Shown in pieces: positions 25,543 through 34,046 of a stretch of 64,000 bases of DNA; position 1 is the first letter of the stretch; the number at the start of each line of letters is the position of its first letter. Source of the DNA: Celeribacter ethanolicus (GTDB taxonomy: Bacteria; Pseudomonadota; Alphaproteobacteria; Rhodobacterales; Rhodobacteraceae). The DNA lies in assembly GCF_001550095.1 (NCBI RefSeq), contig NZ_LRUC01000018.1, positions 1 to 64,000 on the forward strand, in the 5' to 3' direction. Made by a program: the position numbers and the translations under genes. Below the pieces are notes generated by a model. It did not search any database and had not been told where the DNA came from. It saw nothing but the letters and a program-made list of their open reading frames with translations.

Positions 25543-25853
25543 GCGTCTGGCTCGATGCCGCCCGGCAGGGTCCGGGGGCGATGACAAAACTGACAAAACC
25601 GACAAAACTCAAGTCCGGGCGGGCTGCCGGTCCGGGCGTTCCGGGGGAGGTTTTGTCAGTTAAGTCGGTTTTGTCAGAGGGGGTAAGGCTTGCCCCCTCT
25701 GATCAATTCGACCTCTGGGAAGAAGGCGCCGCAATCCTACAATTTGACGCCGGGATGAGCCGGGAGCGAGCAGAAAGCGAGGCGGCAAGGCGACTCGGGT
25801 TGTCACTGTTTGACATGCAGACATTGGTGGAGAGTGCGGCGAAAGCGAACTAA
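25539..25853 (+). CDS. Small hypothetical protein, last gene of the replication operon
   Basis: The product has 104 residues; ATG 25539 overlaps the DUF3987 stop by 4 bp. The basic Lys/Thr-rich N-terminus (MTKLTKPTKLKSGR) could touch DNA. The C-terminus (MSRERAESEAARRLGLSLFDMQTLVE) resembles a short helical domain often found at the end of such operons. Function unknown. Confidence 0.6.
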   Translation: MSVWLDAARQGPGAMTKLTKPTKLKSGRAAGPGVPGEVLSVKSVLSEGVRLAPSDQFDLWEEGAAILQFDAGMSRERAESEAARRLGLSLFDMQTLVESAAKAN

Positions 25854-25932
25854 GAGCCCATATTACCGGATGCTGCGCAGCGCATGAGCGTCAATTTTGT
25901 GGAAACGACACGCTCATTGTGCGGCGACTGAG

Positions 25933-26292
25933 CTACTCCCCATTTCTGGTTAAGTCCAATTTGAAAAATTTAATTATGAACGCGCGCGCTGGTCGATGTT
26001 CGCATCCTGTAATTCGCCCCAAGCGCAAACTCGTAAGCAACCACTCATTCGCTAGGAAAAAAGTTATAAGAAAAGCTGCTGCCGAAAATCCCCAAACAGG
26101 GAATGAGAGGATGAGCACAAAGCTTATGTCCCACCCCAAGTACTGGCTCACCTCATCTAAGAGCAGAAATGCCATAGCCTGAACGTAGAGGGTTAAGAAT
26201 AAGCCGACTGGAGAAGCTAAGAATGGTAGCCTGTCATATTGCCTAATATACCATTTAACCAATTGTCGGAAAGGCTTCATTATTTTCCTCAT
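25933..26292 (-). CDS. Hypothetical two-helix membrane protein
   Basis: The product has 119 residues. Two long hydrophobic segments (about 27-50, SPVGLFLTLYVQAMAFLLLDEV; about 55-80, ISFVLILSFPVWGFSAAAFLITFFLA) are flanked by basic termini. The composition is AT-rich like the TAC part of the element. A start five codons later (MKPFRQ) is possible. No family recognised; perhaps element cargo. Confidence 0.4.
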   Translation of the reverse strand: MRKIMKPFRQLVKWYIRQYDRLPFLASPVGLFLTLYVQAMAFLLLDEVSQYLGWDISFVLILSFPVWGFSAAAFLITFFLANEWLLTSLRLGRITGCEHRPARAFIIKFFKLDLTRNGE

Positions 26293-26307
26293 AAAATCAA
26301 ACCCCTT

Positions 26308-26700
26308 TCAAAGCTGAAACCCATAATTCCCTCCCAACCCGACAGCTCCCAGCTTCCGAAAGAACCGATCTGCCTTTGCGATATGTTCCCCGGAGCTGAC
26401 ATAGAACAACACCAGATGCGCGTCCTGTGATTTTGACCAATCCAGCACCTCACGAACAATATTCAGGGTCACTTTGCCACCAAGAAAGGTCCCGTGCACG
26501 CTTTTTACGTGTGAAATTCAAAACAATAACTGTCCAAAATGTGGATTGGTAATTTGATATCCGAGCGCGTGCTCCCAAATGCCGTGGCATTTCGTGGAAT
26601 GCATCTGCAGCGAATGTCCGGTTTCCCGCCCTTCGAGCAAAACCTCCCGCATATGCGGCACATATCGAGCGATTGCTGCAAACGGCAGTTTCGTCCGCAT
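26308..26700 (-). pseudogene. Probable decayed gene, GNAT-like C-terminus
   Basis: Two successive open segments on the minus strand (26700-26518, then 26499-26308) are separated by an in-frame stop. The second ends LVLFYVSSGEHIAKADRFFRKLGAVGLGGNYGFQL; the adRFFRKLG...GGNY pattern resembles the end of GNAT acetyltransferases. The N-terminal portion is unrecognisable. This may be a remnant rather than two small genes. Confidence 0.25.
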
Positions 26701-26787
26701 AGTGATCGTTGGTAGATCAGCAGATGAATGTCGGCTTTCTCCTAGATCGGCAGTCTTTCAATATCTCAGGTCAAAACCAAAACACCC

Positions 26788-26828
26788 AACGCGCCGTCAC
26801 GAAACCCCGTGGTCGGCGCGTTGTTTTT
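26788..26828 (+). terminator. Strong hairpin with T-run near the right end
   Basis: AACGCGCCG pairs with CGGCGCGTT and is followed by GTTTTT. No intact rightward gene lies immediately before it. It may insulate the tRNA and flanking chromosome from element transcription. Confidence 0.55.
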
Positions 26829-26868
26829 GAGAAACCCAAACTCAGGCATGGAATCCAAAAAGGGGATC

Positions 26869-26883
26869 AAAAGGGGGAACAAA
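26869..26883 (+). repeat. Right copy of AAAAGGGGGAACAAA
   Basis: Identical to 18472-18486; lies 53 bases inside the right attachment repeat. Likely an integrase arm site. Confidence 0.6.
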
Positions 26884-26935
26884 TTTCGCGAAGTCGTGAA
26901 AAATTGCTCAAATACAATGAGTTAATGGAAATATG

Positions 26936-26949
26936 TGGCGGAGGAGGTG
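26936..26949. repeat. attR: tRNA-Ser 3' end
   Basis: TGGCGGAGGAGGTG, identical to 18339-18352; it lies within the intact tRNA gene, so integration restores a functional tRNA. Confidence 0.85.
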
Positions 26950-27023
26950 GGATTCGAACCCACGGATGCTTGCACATCGCCGGTTTTCAAGACCGGTGCA
27001 TTCGACCACTCTGCCACTCCTCC
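26936..27023 (-). tRNA. tRNA-Ser(TGA)
   Basis: The minus-strand transcript runs GGAGGAGTGGCAGAGTGG... to ...CCTCCTCCGCCA, 88 nt including the encoded CCA. The acceptor stem GGAGGAG/CTCCTCC is perfect. The anticodon arm is CCGGT-CTTGAAA-ACCGG with anticodon TGA. A variable arm and the T-arm GTGGGTTCGAATCCCAC are present. It is the target of the adjacent element. Confidence 0.97.
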
Positions 27024-27308
27024 GTGAGCGCATGTGTTGCGATCCGCAGAGCCTTAGCGCCCTTGTTACGATTCTGAAACCCGGGATGTGACAGACCACG
27101 CCCCGGCATTTGCCGTTTTTCGCCGTCTGGCACACGCGGGGCTTTCCTGTTTCCGACCGAAACGCTAGACTGCCCGCAAGACGCCGGGGAAGGTGTGTCC
27201 AACGGGTTCGCCCATGTGCCCCTTCCGCCTTGGTGCAACCATGAGCAGACCAATAAACCACATATAAAATCCGTGCCGCACCAAAAGGCACGACGAAGGG
27301 GCAAGATC

Positions 27309-28154
27309 ATGCGACAGACAGGGACCGGACAGCGTCTCGCGCTTCTCCTGACCGCCACGCTCGCGCTCGGCGCATGTCAGGACGGACAATCCTTTCTCGA
27401 CAGCTTCAAGAAACCGCAAAGCGGCAGCACGGCGACGTCGACCAAGCTGGTGGAGCGTGACGTCGAGGCGCCGGATGTGTTCCAGGTAACCGACAAGGGA
27501 CTCTGGGACGGACGTCCCTCGCTCGGCGGGGTCTGGGTCGCGCATTCCGACGTGACCGACCCCGAACGTGTGATCATCCGCAACGAGACCAATGGAAAAT
27601 TCGTCATCGGCGCGCTGTTCAAACGCGAAGCCACGGCCCCCGGGCCGGGCATTCAGGTGTCGTCGGACGCCGCCGAAGCGCTCGGCATGCTGGCCGGATC
27701 GCCGGTCGAACTCAACGTCACGGCGCTGCGCCGCGAGGAAGTGGCGCAGGAGCCCGAAACCGTCGCGACCATTGCGGAGACCGAAACCATCGCCGCAGCG
27801 CCGCTCGACGATCCGATTGCCGATGCCGCCGCCGCGCTTGATGCGATGGACGCCCCCGCCGCGCAGGCAACCCCGGCGGCGAAACCGGCCGCTCCCGCCG
27901 CGCCGAAAGCCGCTTCCGCGCTCGACAAACCCTTCCTCCAGATCGGCATCTTCTCGGTCGAGGCCAATGCCAAGCGCACGGTCGACATGCTCGGCTCGCA
28001 GGGCATCGTCGCCATGGTCAAACCCGGCACCTCGAACGGCAAATCCTTCTGGCGCGTCATCGTCGGCCCCGCCGGATCGAGTGCCGAGCGCAAAGCGCTT
28101 CTCGAAAAAGTGAAAAAGGCGGGCTTCACGGACGCCTATGCCGTCACGCATTAA
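27309..28154 (+). CDS. SPOR-domain lipoprotein
   Basis: The product has 281 residues from ATG 27309. The lipoprotein signal ends LALGACQ, so Cys22 would be lipidated. A middle segment (about 45-135) resembles a RlpA/double-psi barrel-like region (GLWDGRPSLGGVWVAH, DPERVIIRNETNGK). An Ala/Pro-rich linker and a C-terminal SPOR domain (about 204-281, FLQIGIFSVEANAKRTVDML, FWRVIVGPAG) follow. SPOR domains bind denuded septal peptidoglycan. The next gene is a D,D-carboxypeptidase, and both likely act in cell-wall remodelling at division. A terminator separates them. Confidence 0.85.
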   Translation: MRQTGTGQRLALLLTATLALGACQDGQSFLDSFKKPQSGSTATSTKLVERDVEAPDVFQVTDKGLWDGRPSLGGVWVAHSDVTDPERVIIRNETNGKFVIGALFKREATAPGPGIQVSSDAAEALGMLAGSPVELNVTALRREEVAQEPETVATIAETETIAAAPLDDPIADAAAALDAMDAPAAQATPAAKPAAPAAPKAASALDKPFLQIGIFSVEANAKRTVDMLGSQGIVAMVKPGTSNGKSFWRVIVGPAGSSAERKALLEKVKKAGFTDAYAVTH

Positions 28155-28155
28155 G

Positions 28156-28179
28156 AAAGGGGGCGCACAGCCCCCTTTT
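28156..28179 (+). terminator. Rho-independent terminator after the SPOR gene
   Basis: AAAGGGGGC, a 5-nt loop and GCCCCCTTTT form a 9-bp stem directly after the stop. Confidence 0.85.
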
Positions 28180-28228
28180 CACATGAATCGCCCGAACCAT
28201 CTGCACGAATAAGGACCTGCCCGTTTCC

Positions 28229-29398
28229 ATGCTGCGCCTTCTTGCCCTCCGCTTCGCCTTCCTGTTCACCTTGCTGGGCCTTGCCCTGCCCGCCAACGCC
28301 TTTGAAAGTGCGGCGCGGGCCGTCTGGGTCTATGACCTGACCACGCAGACGGTGCTGATGGAAAAGGATGCACAAACGCCGCTGCCGCCCGCGTCCATGT
28401 CGAAGCTGATGACGATCAACATGCTGTTCGAAGCCCTGCGCGACGGGCGTGTGACGCTCGACACCCGGTTTTCCGTCTCGACCCGGGCCAAGAACATGGG
28501 CGGTTCGACCATGTTCCTCAACGAGACCGACCGACCGACCGTCGAGGAACTCATTCAGGGCATCGTCGTGCTGTCCGGCAATGACGCCTGTGTCACCGTG
28601 GCCGAAGGGCTTGCGGGCACCGAGGACAATTTCGCGCGGCTGATGAACGAACGCGCCAAGGCGCTCGGCATGGAGAACTCGACCTTCGCCAATGCCTCCG
28701 GCTGGCCCAACCCCGGCCAGCGCATGTCGGTCGAGGACCTCGGCATCCTCGCCGTGCGCCTGATCTCCGAATTCCCGGAATATTACGGCTATTTCGGCGA
28801 GCAGGAGTTCCCCTATGACAACCGCGCGCCGCAGAACCGCCACAACCGCAACCCGCTTCTGAAACTCGGGATCGGAGCCGACGGGCTCAAGACCGGGCAC
28901 ACAGAGGAGGCGGGCTATGGTATGGTCGGCTCCGCCACCCAGGGCACGCGCCGCGTCGTTTTCGTGATCTCCGGGCTGGCGACCGATGCCGACCGCGCCC
29001 AGGAAGGCGAGCGCATCGTCAACTGGGCCTTTCGCCAGTTCGCCGAGAAAACCGTAGCGGAAAAAGGCCATGAATTCGCCCGCGCCAAAGTCTGGATGGG
29101 CGATCAGACCGAGGTCGGTCTCGTCGCGCCCGAAGAGGTCTCGATCCTGCTGCCCGGCGCCCAGCTCGAAGAGCTGAAAGGCGAGGTGGTCTACACCGGT
29201 CCGTTCGAAGCGCCGATCACCCAGGGCGACACGCTGGCCGAACTTGTGATCCCGCGCGAGGACCTTCCCGAAGCACGTATTCCGCTGGTCGCGGACCGCT
29301 CGATTGCCCGTGGCGGCATCGCTCCGAGGTTGCGCACAGCGTTTCTGGTGCTTAAGGACAAGCTGGAGGGACAAACGGGTCTGGCCGTGTCCGAATGA
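28229..29398 (+). CDS. dacC: D-alanyl-D-alanine carboxypeptidase (PBP5/6 type, S11)
   Basis: The 389-residue periplasmic enzyme removes the terminal D-Ala of peptidoglycan stem peptides. The signal peptide ends PANA (residue 24). The active-site triad motifs are complete: Ser56-Met-Ser-Lys59, Ser116-Gly-Asn and Lys221-Thr-Gly. A C-terminal PBP5-like beta domain (about 270-370) completes the protein. It is followed 30 bases later by tmk in a run of overlapping housekeeping genes. Confidence 0.93.
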   Translation: MLRLLALRFAFLFTLLGLALPANAFESAARAVWVYDLTTQTVLMEKDAQTPLPPASMSKLMTINMLFEALRDGRVTLDTRFSVSTRAKNMGGSTMFLNETDRPTVEELIQGIVVLSGNDACVTVAEGLAGTEDNFARLMNERAKALGMENSTFANASGWPNPGQRMSVEDLGILAVRLISEFPEYYGYFGEQEFPYDNRAPQNRHNRNPLLKLGIGADGLKTGHTEEAGYGMVGSATQGTRRVVFVISGLATDADRAQEGERIVNWAFRQFAEKTVAEKGHEFARAKVWMGDQTEVGLVAPEEVSILLPGAQLEELKGEVVYTGPFEAPITQGDTLAELVIPREDLPEARIPLVADRSIARGGIAPRLRTAFLVLKDKLEGQTGLAVSE

Positions 29399-29428
29399 CC
29401 AACCGCTGAAAAGCCTGACGGGAGTGCC

Positions 29429-30040
29429 ATGTTCATCAGCTTCGAGGGCATCGACGGGTCGGGAAAATCGACGCAAGCCCGGCTTCTGGCCGAAACCCTG
29501 CGCAGGGACGGCGTGGACGTGATCCACACCCGCGAACCGGGCGGATCGCCCGGCGCCGAGGAGATCCGCTCCCTCGTACTCGAAGGCGATCCCGACCGCT
29601 GGTCGGCGGAAACCGAAATCCTGCTGTTCACCGCCGCGCGTCGCGATCATCTTGAGAAAACCATCCGCCCCGCGCTGGCCGCTGGCAAGGTGGTGATCTG
29701 CGACCGGTTTGCGGACAGTACCCGCGTGTTCCAGGGCGTCACCCGTGGCGATTTGCAGGACAAGGTCAACCGGCTGCATGACGAGATGATCGGGGTCGAA
29801 CCCGATCTGACGCTCCTGTTCGACATGGACCCGCAGATCGGCCTGTCCCGCGCCAAGGGGCGGCAGACCTCAGAAGAGCGCTTCGAGGATTTCGGGCTGG
29901 AATTTCAGGAGAAATGCCGCGCCGCCTTCCTCGCTCTGGCCGATCAATACGCGCGTTTCACCGTGATCGACGCAGCGCGCGACATCGGGCCTGTGGCCGC
30001 GGAGGTCGCGACACTTGTCACCGCAAGGCTCAAGGCATGA
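29429..30040 (+). CDS. tmk: Thymidylate kinase
   Basis: The product has 203 residues; it phosphorylates dTMP to dTDP with ATP. The P-loop is GIDGSGKST (7-15); REPGGSPG and the CDRFADST motif bind dTMP, and the LID region is RQTSEERFE. The length is typical. Its stop overlaps the holB start by 4 bp, a conserved pairing in alphaproteobacteria. Confidence 0.97.
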   Translation: MFISFEGIDGSGKSTQARLLAETLRRDGVDVIHTREPGGSPGAEEIRSLVLEGDPDRWSAETEILLFTAARRDHLEKTIRPALAAGKVVICDRFADSTRVFQGVTRGDLQDKVNRLHDEMIGVEPDLTLLFDMDPQIGLSRAKGRQTSEERFEDFGLEFQEKCRAAFLALADQYARFTVIDAARDIGPVAAEVATLVTARLKA

Positions 30041-31197
30041 GCCCGAGATCTCCCTCCGCACTCGGCGAAATCGACATGGGCCCGGAGGCGGATTGCGCCC
30101 CGGGTGCGCCACATCCGCGCCAGACCGCCACGCTGTTCGGCCAGAACCACGCCGAGGAAAGCTTTCTCGACGCGTTCAACTCGAACCGGATGCACCACGC
30201 CTGGCTGATCACCGGCCCGCGCGGCGTCGGAAAGGCCACGCTCGCCTGGCGCATCGCGCGGTTTCTGCTCGCTCAGCCGATCGAAGAGGGCAGCGAGTTG
30301 TTCGGCGAGGCCCCCCCCGCCCACGACACGCTGGAGCTAGGTCATGAGCACCCGGTCTATCGCCGCTCCGCGCAACTGGCCGAGCCCCGTCTGTGCCTCA
30401 TTCGCCGCGAATGGGACGACAAGAAATCCCGCTTCGGCACGGTGATTTCCGTCGAGGAGGTGCGCAAGCTCAACTCCTTCTTCCACATGTCCGCCACCGA
30501 TGGCGGGCGCCGCGTCGTCATCGTCGACAGCGCCGATGAGATGAACGTCTCGGCCGCCAACGCGCTTTTGAAAACCCTCGAAGAACCGCCGAAACACGCC
30601 TTTCTGCTGCTGGTCTCGCACCAGCCCTCCCGGCTTTTGCCCACCATCCGGTCGCGCTGCCGCGAGTTGCGCCTTGGCCCGCTTTCGCCCGAAGATCTCG
30701 GTCGCGCCCTTGACGCGGCGGGCTCGAATGCGGCAGACCGCTCGGATGCTTTGGCGGAATTGTCCGCCGGATCCGTGGGGGAGGCATTGCGTTTGACCAA
30801 TCTGGGCGGGCTTGAGGCCTATCATGACATCGTGGCGCTGTTCGCCACCCTGCCCCGGCTCGACCGCTCGCAGGCGCTCAAGCTTGCCGAGGCCTGTGTC
30901 GGTGCAGCGAACAGCGACCGCTATGAGTTGACTCTCGGGCTGATCGACCGTTTCCTCACCCGTCTGGCGCGCACCGGCGCGGGGCATCCGCCGATCGTCG
31001 AGGCCGCGCCCGGCGAGGCGGCGTTGATGCTGCGGCTGTCGCCCGACACCTATGCCGCGCGCGACTGGGCGGTTCTGCAACAGGAATTGTCGGCCCGCGC
31101 CCAGCACGCCAAGGCGGTCAACCTTGACCCTGCGGCGCTGATCCTCGATATGGTATTCAAGATCAACGACACGGCCAGCCGCATCGCGCGCGAATAG
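30037..31197 (+). CDS. holB: DNA polymerase III delta' subunit
   Basis: The 386-residue clamp-loader subunit is read from the ATG overlapping the tmk stop. The AAA+ fold has the P-loop-like GPRGVGKAT, sensor-like NALLKTLEEPP and SRCRELRLGPL. The cysteines of the zinc module seen in E. coli delta' are absent, as in alphaproteobacterial versions. It works with DnaX and HolA to load the beta clamp. Confidence 0.93.
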   Translation: MSPRSPSALGEIDMGPEADCAPGAPHPRQTATLFGQNHAEESFLDAFNSNRMHHAWLITGPRGVGKATLAWRIARFLLAQPIEEGSELFGEAPPAHDTLELGHEHPVYRRSAQLAEPRLCLIRREWDDKKSRFGTVISVEEVRKLNSFFHMSATDGGRRVVIVDSADEMNVSAANALLKTLEEPPKHAFLLLVSHQPSRLLPTIRSRCRELRLGPLSPEDLGRALDAAGSNAADRSDALAELSAGSVGEALRLTNLGGLEAYHDIVALFATLPRLDRSQALKLAEACVGAANSDRYELTLGLIDRFLTRLARTGAGHPPIVEAAPGEAALMLRLSPDTYAARDWAVLQQELSARAQHAKAVNLDPAALILDMVFKINDTASRIARE

Positions 31198-31242
31198 CAG
31201 GGCGATCTTGGGCAGGGCCAGAGCAGAACAGAGCACCACCCG

Positions 31243-32031
31243 ATGAGCCTTCCCCACATTACCGACAGTCACTGCCATCTGGATTTCCCCGATTTCGCCG
31301 ACGAACTCCCCGAGGTGGTCAGCCGCGCGGTCGACGCAGGTGTGCATCGCATGGTGACGATCTGCACGCGGCTGCGGCAGGTGGATCAGGTGCGCGCGAT
31401 TTCCGAGCGCTTCGGTCCTGTGTTCTGGGCGGCGGGCACGCATCCGATGTCGGCGGCAGAGGAACCGATGGCAACGGTGGACGAGTTGCTCGCGCTGGCC
31501 GAACATCCGAAATTCGTCGGCATCGGCGAAACCGGGCTCGATTATCATTACACCGCCGAGAGCGCGGAGGTTCAGAAGACAAGCCTGCGCATCCACATCG
31601 AAGCGGCGCGCGAAACGCAGTTGCCGCTGATCATCCACGCCCGCGACGCCGATGCAGATGCGATGGAGATTCTCGGCGAAGAATATCGCAAAGGCGCCTA
31701 TCCTTGCGTATTGCATTGCTTCACCGCCTCGAAAGAGTTTGCGCTGGCGGCAATGGACTGGGGGTTTTACATTTCGATGTCGGGCATTACGGCCTTTCCG
31801 CGCTCAAAAGAGCTGCGCGACATCTTCCGCGCCGTGCCGCGCGACCGTATTCTTGTCGAGACCGACAGCCCCTATCTTGCGCCCCCGCCGCATCGCGGTC
31901 GACGCAATGAACCGGCCTATACGGCGCACACAGCGGCGCGCGCTGCCGAGACCTTTGAGATGGGCTATGCCGAATTCGCGGCGCTGACCGAGGCGAATTT
32001 CGAACGCCTCTTCACGAAAGCCAAATTATGA
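31243..32031 (+). CDS. tatD: TatD-family metal-dependent deoxyribonuclease
   Basis: The product has 262 residues. TIM-barrel amidohydrolase motifs are present: SHCHLDF (His10, His12), GIGETGLDYHY with the metal-binding Glu, LPLIIHARDAD, VLHCFTAS and the C-terminal ETDSPYLAP. It is predicted to be a cytoplasmic 3'-5' DNase. It overlaps the MBL gene by 4 bp. Confidence 0.93.
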   Translation: MSLPHITDSHCHLDFPDFADELPEVVSRAVDAGVHRMVTICTRLRQVDQVRAISERFGPVFWAAGTHPMSAAEEPMATVDELLALAEHPKFVGIGETGLDYHYTAESAEVQKTSLRIHIEAARETQLPLIIHARDADADAMEILGEEYRKGAYPCVLHCFTASKEFALAAMDWGFYISMSGITAFPRSKELRDIFRAVPRDRILVETDSPYLAPPPHRGRRNEPAYTAHTAARAAETFEMGYAEFAALTEANFERLFTKAKL

Positions 32032-32828
32032 GCGCACGTTTCACCATTCTGGGCTGTGGTTCCTCGGGCGGTGTGCCGCGGATCGGCAATATCTGGGGCG
32101 ATTGCGACCCGCAGAACCCGAAGAACCGCCGCCTGCGCTGCTCCGCACTGATCGAACGCGACGGCCCGAACGGCACCACCAGCGTGTTGATCGACACCGG
32201 GCCGGACATGCGCCAACAGCTATTGAACGCCGGCGTGTCGCGGCTCGACGGGGTGGTGTTCACCCACTCCCACGCCGATCACATGCACGGGCTCGATGAC
32301 CTGCGCCAGATCGTGTTCAACATGCGCGAGCGGGTGAAGGTCTATGCCGACAGCGAGACGGAAAACGATCTGATCGCCCGGTTCGGTTATGCCTTTGTCC
32401 AGCCTGAAGGGTCGAACTACCCGCCCATTCTGGATTTGCATGCCATTCGCGGACCGGTCACCATCGACGGCCCCGGCGGGCCGGTGACGCTGACGCCCTT
32501 GCAGGTCAATCACGGCCAGATCGACGCCAAAGGGTTCCGCGTCGGCGATCTCGCCTATATCCCCGACGTGTTGGAGATTTACGAACCGACCTGGGCGCTC
32601 ATGGCAGGGCTCGACACGTTTGTGATCGACGCTTTGCGCTACAAGCCGCACCCGTCGCACGCGCATCTTGAGTTGGCGCTTCAGTGGATCGAACGCGCCG
32701 CGCCAAGGCAGGGCGTGTTGACCAATATGCATATCGACATTGATTACGCGACCGTGGCTGAGGAGACCCCGGATCACGTCACCCCCGCTTACGACGGGAT
32801 GGTGATCGAGATCACAGGAGCGCTCTGA
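32028..32828 (+). CDS. MBL-fold metallohydrolase (PhnP-like)
   Basis: The product has 266 residues. The motif is Thr-His80-Ser-His82-Ala-Asp84-His85, with LTPLQVNHGQ, GDLAYIPDV and a late YKPHPSHAH contributing metal ligands. The N-terminus GCGSSGGVPRIG and its Cys-rich loop resemble PhnP phosphodiesterases. It always follows tatD in this group of bacteria. The cyclic phosphodiesterase substrate is not established. Its stop shares one base with the next ATG. Confidence 0.85.
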   Translation: MSARFTILGCGSSGGVPRIGNIWGDCDPQNPKNRRLRCSALIERDGPNGTTSVLIDTGPDMRQQLLNAGVSRLDGVVFTHSHADHMHGLDDLRQIVFNMRERVKVYADSETENDLIARFGYAFVQPEGSNYPPILDLHAIRGPVTIDGPGGPVTLTPLQVNHGQIDAKGFRVGDLAYIPDVLEIYEPTWALMAGLDTFVIDALRYKPHPSHAHLELALQWIERAAPRQGVLTNMHIDIDYATVAEETPDHVTPAYDGMVIEITGAL

Positions 32829-33766
32829 TGCAGGCGCTGATCGAGGTCATTCTTCCGGTTTTTCTCGTCATCGGCTATGGGTATCTGGCGCGCCGGCAAG
32901 GCTGGGTCAGCGACGAGCTGGTCGACAGCGTGATGAAATTCGCCCAGAATTTCGCCGTGCCGCTCCTGCTCTTCTCCGGCATTGCCAAGATGGATCTCGG
33001 CCAGAATTTTCACCCGCCGATCCTGATTTCCTTTTACGCAGGCGCGCTCTCGGGCGGGCTTTTCTGTTTTCTGGGCGCGCGCTATCTGTTTGACCGCGAC
33101 CTGACGGATGCCGTAGCCATCGGCTTCATCGGTCTGTTCTCCAATTCACTTCTGTTGGGCATTCCGATCACCGAACGTGCCTATGGCGAGGCGGCGCTCG
33201 CAGGGAATTTCGCGATCATCTCGATCCATTCGCCCCTGCTTTACGGCATCGGTATCGCCGCGATGGAGATCGCGCGAACGCGGGGGCTGGGCCTGTCGGG
33301 CTTCGGCCTGATGCGGCAGATCGCGCGTTCCGTGCTGCGCAACCCCCTGATCCTTGGCATCACGGCGGGCTGGATCGTCAATCTTGCTCATATCCCCCTG
33401 CCCGCCCCCGTCTGGGATGCGGTCGGACTGATGACCCGCGCGGCAATCCCGGCGGCACTTTTCGGCCTCGGCGGCGTGCTGTTGCGCTACAAACCCGAGG
33501 GCGACATGCGGATCATCGTCTGGGCTGTCTTCGCCTCTCTGGTGCTGCACCCGGCCATCGCCTACGGGCTCGGGCATTTCGTCTTCGAACTGCCCACCCC
33601 GTCGTTGCGCTCCGCCACAATGACCGCCGCCATGGCGCCGGGGGTGAACGCCTATCTCTTCGCCAATATGTACGGCGTCGCGAAACGTGTGGCCGCCTCT
33701 TCGGTGCTGATCGGCACCGGGCTGTCGATTCTCACCATCTGGTGCTGGCTCGCACTCCTGCCCTGA
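32828..33766 (+). CDS. AEC-family transporter (auxin efflux carrier fold)
   Basis: The product has 312 residues with about ten transmembrane helices in two inverted repeats. Family features are the first helix LIEVILPVFLVIGYGYLARR, FAVPLLLFSGIAKMD, and the second-half PAALFGLGGVLLRYK with MAPGVNAYLFANMYGVAKR. Probably a secondary carrier for organic acids or similar anions; substrate unknown. Last gene of the overlapping run. Confidence 0.85.
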   Translation: MQALIEVILPVFLVIGYGYLARRQGWVSDELVDSVMKFAQNFAVPLLLFSGIAKMDLGQNFHPPILISFYAGALSGGLFCFLGARYLFDRDLTDAVAIGFIGLFSNSLLLGIPITERAYGEAALAGNFAIISIHSPLLYGIGIAAMEIARTRGLGLSGFGLMRQIARSVLRNPLILGITAGWIVNLAHIPLPAPVWDAVGLMTRAAIPAALFGLGGVLLRYKPEGDMRIIVWAVFASLVLHPAIAYGLGHFVFELPTPSLRSATMTAAMAPGVNAYLFANMYGVAKRVAASSVLIGTGLSILTIWCWLALLP

Positions 33767-34046
33767 GCGGGGCCTGTATCACACGACCGAAGCCCGGGAA
33801 CCCGGCACCGCCTTGCCTGCCCGCCCCCCCAGGAGAGCGTTGCGGCAAAGGTCTCAGGTTGCATTTTAAGGAAATCCATCCTGTCTCGCAGCAAAGCCGC
33901 CCCGGCCCCGGCAGGGGTTTTCACAGCTTCGACCCGCTCTTGCCGCAATCCCGCCGCAATGCCCGGGCAAATCGTTAACCAAGAAAACCGACGCCCGGGC
34001 TGTCTCCTGTTCCCTGCGACAGACCTGGTCACACGAGGGCAGGATC

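Larger units (their letters stand above)
26293..26935. other. Right end of the element: gene remnants and repeats
   Basis: The stretch has no intact gene that I trust. It contains a broken leftward frame (26308-26700), a strong rightward terminator hairpin (26788-26828) and an AAAAGGGGGAACAAA copy at 26869-26883, preceded by a degenerate AAAAAGGGGATCA. An AT-rich segment then leads to the tRNA. Confidence 0.45.
18339..26949 (+). mobile_element. 8.6-kb integrative element at tRNA-Ser(TGA)
   Basis: The boundaries are the 14-bp direct repeats TGGCGGAGGAGGTG, with the intact tRNA at the right end. A tyrosine integrase lies just inside the left end. Both ends also carry AAAAGGGGGAACAAA, likely integrase arm sites. 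Cargo comprises a toxin-antitoxin-chaperone module and a secreted protein. A compact AlpA/Toprim/DUF3987 operon resembles the replication block of P4-like satellites. No structural, packaging or conjugation genes are seen, so mobilisation probably depends on a helper. Base composition is lower in G+C at 19.7-22.5 kb than in the flanking chromosome. Confidence 0.85.

Noticed and set aside
23162-25853. Defence system such as a retron or CBASS in the element's operon
   Set aside because: The Toprim gene has a CHC2-like zinc finger and sits with AlpA and DUF3987, which is the usual satellite replication set; no reverse transcriptase, cyclase or effector domain is visible.
26709-27077. Protein ending in GGGGGIRTHG across the tRNA-Ser region
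   Set aside because: This is the familiar artefact of translating the complement of tRNA-Ser; no independent support.
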